This document shows, one piece after another, positions 32,520-36,363 of a stretch of DNA of 36,363 nt. Origin of the DNA: Natranaeroarchaeum aerophilus (GTDB lineage Archaea > Halobacteriota > Halobacteria > Halobacteriales > Natronoarchaeaceae); the NCBI RefSeq assembly GCF_023638055.1, contig NZ_JAKRVY010000014.1:1-36363 (forward strand), read 5' to 3'. Position numbers and translations under genes: made by a program. How positions within the stretch are numbered: the stretch's first letter is position 1; each line of letters begins with the position of its first letter. The notes under the pieces are model-generated. The model made no database searches. It worked only from the letters and a program-made list of their open reading frames with translations, and was not told the origin of the DNA.

Positions 32520-33656
32520 CTACCGGCCGATATCAGTGCGACGCTCCTCGATCGGCACCGGATCCGGCTGGTAAAAGAAGTTGGGCCGCTCGATTCGGTT
32601 GTCGTACTGGTTCTCGAAGACGTGTGTCGTCGCCGAGCTCATCGGTGGCAGCAACCAGTCGCGGTCCCCAGTGACATCACGGCCCGCTGTCTCCTCGTTT
32701 CGTTCGAACTGCTGGAACTGATCGGTCACTTTGTGGTGGTCGACGATCTGGACACCGGCCTCGTCGAAGGAGTGCAACACCGCCCGGTTCAGTACGAGGA
32801 GTGCCTCGTCCTTCCATAGGTTCCGGTCGCGATCCGTCTCAAGGCCGAGCCGTTCGGCAACGATCGGCAACATATCGTACCGGTCCTCGTCCGCGAGGTT
32901 CCGGGAACCGATCTCCGTGGAGACGTACCAGCCGCTAAAGGGCGCAGCGGTGTACTGGATCCCGCCGATCTCCATGCGCATATTCGAGACGACGGGAACG
33001 TCGTACCAGCGAAGGCCAAGCTCCTCGAACCAGTCGTACTCGGGGTGAGAAAGCGGGACTTCGCCGATCGCGGATTCGGGAACGTCGAACAGTTCGGGCT
33101 CCCGGTCGCGGATCTGGATGACGTGGGGCTGAATGTCGAACCGCGTCCCTTCTCCTTCCCACCCCCGTGATTGACAGTATTCGGTCAGCGCGACCTCGTC
33201 GGGATCGCCAACGACGCCATGGTCCGTTTGATACCCCGCGTACCGTAACAGTTCGTAGTTCCAGAGTCGCACCTGCTGCTCGCCGTCGATCACCGGCTTG
33301 AACACGGTGAGCAGCGGGACGATATCCCCTCCGTTGCGCGCCCGTTCGAGATGCTCACAGCACGCCTCGTGTACCTCGCGTGCTGTCTCACAGTTCCTCC
33401 GGTCAAGGACGTTCAGCCGCTGCCAGAACAGCCGGCCGATACAGCGGTTACTGTTTCGCCAGGCGATCTTCGCGCCGTGTTTTAGCTCCTCGGTGGTGTG
33501 GTCATAGTGGCCACGGCGGGCGATCTCGTCTTCGATCTCGTCAAGTCGGTCTTCGATTTCGTCTTCCTTGCCAAGTTCTGCATAACACTGCTCGACAAAA
33601 TCGTGAGCCTGCTCGTACAGTTCGACCCGATCGTACTCGGGTAGTGGCTCGTGCAT
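32520..33656 (-). CDS. nos: nitric oxide synthase, oxygenase domain
   Basis: 378 residues, length of a bacterial-type NOS (oxygenase domain only, no reductase domain). It oxidises arginine to citrulline and NO using electrons from a separate donor. The proximal haem cysteine is C72 in RNSNRCIGR. The later motifs PFSGWYVSTEIGSRNLAD (with the substrate Glu), IVDHHKV, and ATTHVFENQYDNRIERPNFF closely follow known bacterial NOS. The region around EGEGTRFDIQPHVIQ is conserved too. Start at 33656 (MHEPLPEYDR). A weak TATA-like GTTGTAA at 33681-33687 (minus) lies 28 nt before it. Natural archaeal NOS-like proteins are known from haloarchaea. The Sco1-type gene nearby suggests a link to respiratory oxidase function, which is inference. 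Confidence 0.95.
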   Translation of the reverse strand: MHEPLPEYDRVELYEQAHDFVEQCYAELGKEDEIEDRLDEIEDEIARRGHYDHTTEELKHGAKIAWRNSNRCIGRLFWQRLNVLDRRNCETAREVHEACCEHLERARNGGDIVPLLTVFKPVIDGEQQVRLWNYELLRYAGYQTDHGVVGDPDEVALTEYCQSRGWEGEGTRFDIQPHVIQIRDREPELFDVPESAIGEVPLSHPEYDWFEELGLRWYDVPVVSNMRMEIGGIQYTAAPFSGWYVSTEIGSRNLADEDRYDMLPIVAERLGLETDRDRNLWKDEALLVLNRAVLHSFDEAGVQIVDHHKVTDQFQQFERNEETAGRDVTGDRDWLLPPMSSATTHVFENQYDNRIERPNFFYQPDPVPIEERRTDIGR

Positions 33657-33739
33657 ACCGGGGGTTAGGAGTAGCCGGGCTTACAACTGACGACATGCGT
33701 GCTCGCATCGTCGGCCTGGCATCAACCCCGCACCGACGT

Positions 33740-33746
33740 GTTTTTG
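33740..33746 (+). promoter_or_regulatory. TATA-like T-rich element for small membrane gene
   Basis: GTTTTTG lies about 27 nt before the GTG at 33770, favouring that start over the ATG at 33695. Confidence 0.35.
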
Positions 33747-33769
33747 TCTGTACTCGCCAACACGGTGTC

Positions 33770-34015
33770 GTGAGCCCTTCACGAGACCTTTCCCGGCGAC
33801 TACGAGCCATCACCGAATTGAGGAAGCTGTACCTGTTCGTCGGTGGGATCACCGCCTTTCTCTCGTGGGTCGTGATGCCACCACTCGGCCTGATTGCGGG
33901 CTTCTGTGGAATGGAGCTATACCGAAAGCAGGGGCTGCCGCTCTCGGGAATCGTGATCGGCGGAATCGGGATTGCCGCCGTCCTGACATGGTTCGTGATC
34001 CTCGCAGTGTACTAG
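33770..34015 (+). CDS. small two-helix membrane protein
   Basis: 81 residues from the GTG at 33770. A basic N-terminus (SPSRDLSRRLRAITELRK) is followed by membrane helices (LYLFVGGITAFLSWVVMP, then LSGIVIGGIGIAAVLTWFVILAVY), with a middle stretch GLIAGFCGMELYRKQGLP. I favour the GTG because a T-rich TATA-like element precedes it; an ATG at 33695 would add 25 residues of Arg-rich sequence unlike a start. No family known. The stop shares the palindrome CTAG (34012-34015) with the stop of the converging dehydrogenase gene. Confidence 0.6.
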   Translation: MSPSRDLSRRLRAITELRKLYLFVGGITAFLSWVVMPPLGLIAGFCGMELYRKQGLPLSGIVIGGIGIAAVLTWFVILAVY

Positions 34016-35052
34016 GGCGTGATCACTGCCCGCCCCTCGATCTCGTTGTGTTCCAGCATCTCCGCGACGCTATTTACCTCGTCGAGACCGAACTGTGTGG
34101 TGTGTAAATCGACGTCGCCGCGTTCGACGAGTGCGACGAGTTCCTGGAGTTCGGTGTACTTGCCGACGATGTTGCCCTGGTAGGCGAACTCGCCGTTGAC
34201 CAGCGCCTGCGCCGGTTCGTGAATATGGCCACCGTAGCCGATAATGTGGTGGTCACCACCGGCGGCACAGATGTCGGGGGCAAGCGCGGTCGTCGAATCC
34301 GCACCAACGAAGTCGAGTACCTGCGCCGCGCCGTTCCCGTCGGTGAGCGCCTCGATTTCGCTCGGGATATCCTGTCCCTCGGGGTCGAGTGTATGATGTG
34401 CGCCGAGGTCGCTCGCGAGGTCGCGGGCTTCCTGCTTGATATCGACGGCGACGATCTCGGCCGCACTCATCGCGTCGATACACTGCAAGCCGATATGGCC
34501 GAGTCCGCCGACCCCGATGACAACGGCGGTATCGCCCGGTACGAGATCACCGACTGCCTTCTTGGCGGCGTGGTACGCCGTGATCCCCGCGTCGGCGTGA
34601 GGGGCGATCTCGGCCGGATCGACGCCGTCGGGAAGCGGGATGACCGCCCGTTCGTTCGTGAGCAGCGTCTCGGCGAAGCCGCCGTCTGTTGTCAGTCCCG
34701 AGAACTGATCGTTCTCGCAGTACATCGTCTCGCCCATCCGGCAGGGTCGACAGGTCCCACAGGTACGGACTGGATGGCAGATTACCTGATCACCCTCGGA
34801 GACGAGCGTCACCTCGTCGCCCACCGCCGCAACTGTCCCGGCGTTCTCGTGGCCGAGCGTCATCGGTAGCGGCTGGGGGACGTACTCCTCCCACATGCCC
34901 TCGATGATGTGGTTGTCCGTCTGACACCAGCCCGCACCCTCGACATCAAGGAGGACGTGATCGCTGGCAGTGATCTGTGGCTGATCGACCTCGTCGAGCG
35001 AGAGCCCGTTCGCCATGTCGTGTGTGTACTCGTGAAGTCTGGCTGCCTGCAT
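34012..35052 (-). CDS. zinc-dependent alcohol dehydrogenase (MDR family)
   Basis: 346 residues, usual for medium-chain zinc dehydrogenases. Catalytic zinc ligands are the Cys in GWCQTDNH and the His/Glu of GHENAG. The structural zinc is bound by four Cys in CGTCRPCRMGETMYC. The coenzyme-binding Rossmann motif is GVGGLGHIGLQ, with a preceding VIGVG strand. Oxidises an alcohol with NAD(P); the substrate is unknown. The ATG at 35052 starts the conserved core (MQAARLHEY); the upstream extension is unlike the family. A TATA-like TTTATGA (35076-35082, minus) is 27 nt before it. The aldo/keto reductase gene follows upstream, 55 bp away and on the same strand, so the two may be linked in carbonyl/alcohol metabolism. 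Confidence 0.93.
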   Translation of the reverse strand: MQAARLHEYTHDMANGLSLDEVDQPQITASDHVLLDVEGAGWCQTDNHIIEGMWEEYVPQPLPMTLGHENAGTVAAVGDEVTLVSEGDQVICHPVRTCGTCRPCRMGETMYCENDQFSGLTTDGGFAETLLTNERAVIPLPDGVDPAEIAPHADAGITAYHAAKKAVGDLVPGDTAVVIGVGGLGHIGLQCIDAMSAAEIVAVDIKQEARDLASDLGAHHTLDPEGQDIPSEIEALTDGNGAAQVLDFVGADSTTALAPDICAAGGDHHIIGYGGHIHEPAQALVNGEFAYQGNIVGKYTELQELVALVERGDVDLHTTQFGLDEVNSVAEMLEHNEIEGRAVITP

Positions 35053-35075
35053 AGCTACACATTCTTCACGAACAA

Positions 35076-35082
35076 TCATAAA
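35076..35082 (-). promoter_or_regulatory. TATA-like box for the alcohol dehydrogenase
   Basis: Minus-strand TTTATGA, about 27 nt before the ATG at 35052. Its position between the two oxidoreductase genes suggests that the dehydrogenase is transcribed separately. Confidence 0.5.
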
Positions 35083-35107
35083 CGTACGCGCCGCGACAGG
35101 GCGATCC

Positions 35108-36076
35108 CTACTCGTGGCCGGAGATCGGCACTGGCTCGTAGGGCTCTTCGAGATAGTCGAGTTCGCTATCGGCGAGGTCGATCTCGGTCGCCTCGACGGC
35201 GGCTTCAAGATGCTCAATCGAGGAAGTGCCAAGGATCGGCGTCGTCACCCACTCCTTGTGCAGCAGCCACGCCATGGCGATCTGGGCCATCGACCGGTCC
35301 TTCTCGGCGGCCAGTTCCTGAACGCGCTCGTTGATCTCGCGACCACCGCCGTCCGCGTACGGACGTCCCAGCGAAGCCTCGTGCTCGCCTCGGGTCGTCT
35401 CGTCGAACTCCTCGTGGGGGCGCGTGAGAAAGCCCGCACCGAGAGGGCTCCACGGCATCACGCCGATGCCTTCCTTCTGACAGAGGGGAAGCATCTCGCG
35501 TTCCTCCTCGCGATAGGCGAGGTTGTAGAGGTTCTGCATCGTGGCAAAGCGTTCCAGCCCGAGCCGGTCGCTCGTGTGCAATGCCTCGGCGAACTGGTGG
35601 GCCCACATCGAGGACGCGCCGATGTGGCGTACCTGTCCGCGTCGAACGGTGTCATCGAGCGCCCTGAGCGTTTGCTCGATGGGCGTATCGTAGTCCCAGC
35701 GATGGATCTGGTACAGATCGACGGTGTCCATCCCCAGCCGATCCAGCGAGTTCTGGAGCTCCTGTTCGATGGCCTTCCGCGAGAGCCCCTCGGAGTTCGG
35801 GTCGCCCTCTCGCATCTGGAAGCGGACCTTCGTCGCGACGACCATCTCGTCGCGGTTGTACTCGGCCAGCACGTCACCGAGGATCTCCTCGCTCGTCCCC
35901 GTACTGTAGATGTTGGCCGTATCGAAGAAGTTGATACCCAGTTCGATCGCGCGCTCGATCAGCGCCTCGCTCTCCTCCCGATCCAGCATCCACTCGTCGT
36001 CATCCCCAAAACTCATACAGCCCAGACAGAGTTCGCTCACGTCGATGCCGGTGCTGCCGAGTGTGGTATACTCCAT
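35108..36076 (-). CDS. aldo/keto reductase
   Basis: 322 residues. The AKR catalytic tetrad is visible: Asp in NFFDTANIYS and the Tyr just after it, Lys in VATKV, and His in YQIHRWD. The N-terminus (YTTLGSTGIDVSELCLGCMSFG) is the usual AKR start, and the C-terminal NADPH-binding segment PILGTSSIEHLEAA is typical. NAD(P)H-dependent reduction of aldehydes or ketones; substrate unknown. ATG at 36076 chosen because 16 extra residues upstream are not AKR-like. A TATA-like element (CTTTTGG on the minus strand, 36099-36105) lies about 26 nt before the start. It is upstream of the alcohol dehydrogenase on the same strand. Confidence 0.93.
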   Translation of the reverse strand: MEYTTLGSTGIDVSELCLGCMSFGDDDEWMLDREESEALIERAIELGINFFDTANIYSTGTSEEILGDVLAEYNRDEMVVATKVRFQMREGDPNSEGLSRKAIEQELQNSLDRLGMDTVDLYQIHRWDYDTPIEQTLRALDDTVRRGQVRHIGASSMWAHQFAEALHTSDRLGLERFATMQNLYNLAYREEEREMLPLCQKEGIGVMPWSPLGAGFLTRPHEEFDETTRGEHEASLGRPYADGGGREINERVQELAAEKDRSMAQIAMAWLLHKEWVTTPILGTSSIEHLEAAVEATEIDLADSELDYLEEPYEPVPISGHE

Positions 36077-36127
36077 ATGCCAGCAGGCGTGCGAATCGCC
36101 AAAAGCGTTCGCGTACCGTTCCAATTT

Positions 36128-36363
36128 TCAGTAGCTTTCAGTAGTACACCGTACGAAACGGGTACACTGTTGGACGACTGGGCCGCGTCCAATACTACCA
36201 TCAGCATTCGACTCGGGCAAGGCGACAGCGGGCGCTATGACAGCCGACCCACCACCAGTGGCCGCCTCTGCCTGGTCGGGTTCGTAGGCGACGATGCTAG
36301 ACCCGAACGTGAGCCGCGTGCCAGCGTCAGAAGCGAGTTCTGACGAGGATCGCAGTCCATCGG
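36128..36363 (-). CDS. possible C-terminal end of a gene running off the right edge
   Basis: A minus-strand frame is open from the window edge to a TGA at 36128-36130, giving 77 residues with an Ala/Asp/Glu-rich beginning (SSELASDAGTRLTFGSSIV). Composition is compatible with a haloarchaeal protein, but no family motif is visible and other frames here are open too. It is the only content I can suggest for 36077-36363, apart from a 10-bp tandem repeat of TTTCAGTAG (36126-36134 and 36136-36144). Confidence 0.25.
   Translation of the reverse strand, partial: DGLRSSSELASDAGTRLTFGSSIVAYEPDQAEAATGGGSAVIAPAVALPESNADGSIGRGPVVQQCTRFVRCTTESY

Noticed and set aside
36126-36144. Tandem TTTCAGTAG repeat as an attachment site or operator
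   Set aside because: Only two 9-bp copies at 10-bp spacing with no integrase, tRNA or further copies in the window.
35114-36343. 409-residue open frame on the plus strand
   Set aside because: It lies antisense to a clear aldo/keto reductase with full catalytic tetrad and has shadow-like composition; long antisense frames are common in GC-rich haloarchaeal DNA.

Overview
The window is a chromosomal segment of a halophilic archaeon (class Halobacteria). The evidence is GC-rich DNA, strongly acidic proteins dense in Asp and Glu, many starts placed 25-30 nt behind a TATA-like box (leaderless transcripts), and haloarchaeal-type families such as a DUF5518-like membrane module and Tat-type lipoproteins. 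No rRNA, tRNA, CRISPR array or insertion sequence was seen.

Layout. 1-3026: a GT4 glycosyltransferase, a small conserved hypothetical and a phosphohexomutase. 3098-20614 (+): eleven genes carrying three different, highly divergent tubulin/FtsZ-superfamily GTPases (4676-6274, 8745-10043, 13144-14373). They are interleaved with membrane-anchored coiled-coil proteins, a zinc-ribbon membrane protein and large envelope proteins with extracytoplasmic domains. The last eight genes (8745-20614) are so tightly packed that they should be one transcript. 27927-20663 (-): a converging five-gene operon encoding a tandem winged-helix protein, a helical protein with an ESCRT-III-like layout, a small helical protein, a Vps4/Cdc48-type AAA+ ATPase and a 941-residue cytosolic propeller/beta-sandwich protein. 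28057-36363: ordinary metabolic genes, mostly on the minus strand. These are a sugar-1-phosphate nucleotidyltransferase, a methyltransferase, a coiled-coil protein, a DsbD/TauE-like membrane protein with a Sco1-type protein, a nitric oxide synthase oxygenase, a small membrane protein (+), a zinc alcohol dehydrogenase and an aldo/keto reductase.

How the genes may work together. The two converging operons look like one multicomponent system. GTP-dependent tubulin-like filament formers in the cytoplasm would be coupled through membrane-spanning coiled-coil and beta-sandwich proteins to domains outside the cell. A AAA+ remodeller and an ESCRT-III-like helical protein would provide assembly and disassembly. 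This is inferred from domain content and gene order; no function is proven. Non-canonical FtsZ/tubulin families linked to membrane remodelling have been described in bacteria and archaea (Makarova and Koonin, FtsZl1/Tubulin_2). A locus with three paralogues plus an ESCRT-III/Vps4-like pair in a haloarchaeon seems, to my knowledge, not characterised, and it is the main point of interest here.

Sugar-activation genes lie on both sides of the island (phosphohexomutase on the left, nucleotidyltransferase on the right), so it may have been inserted into, or grown inside, a glycan locus.
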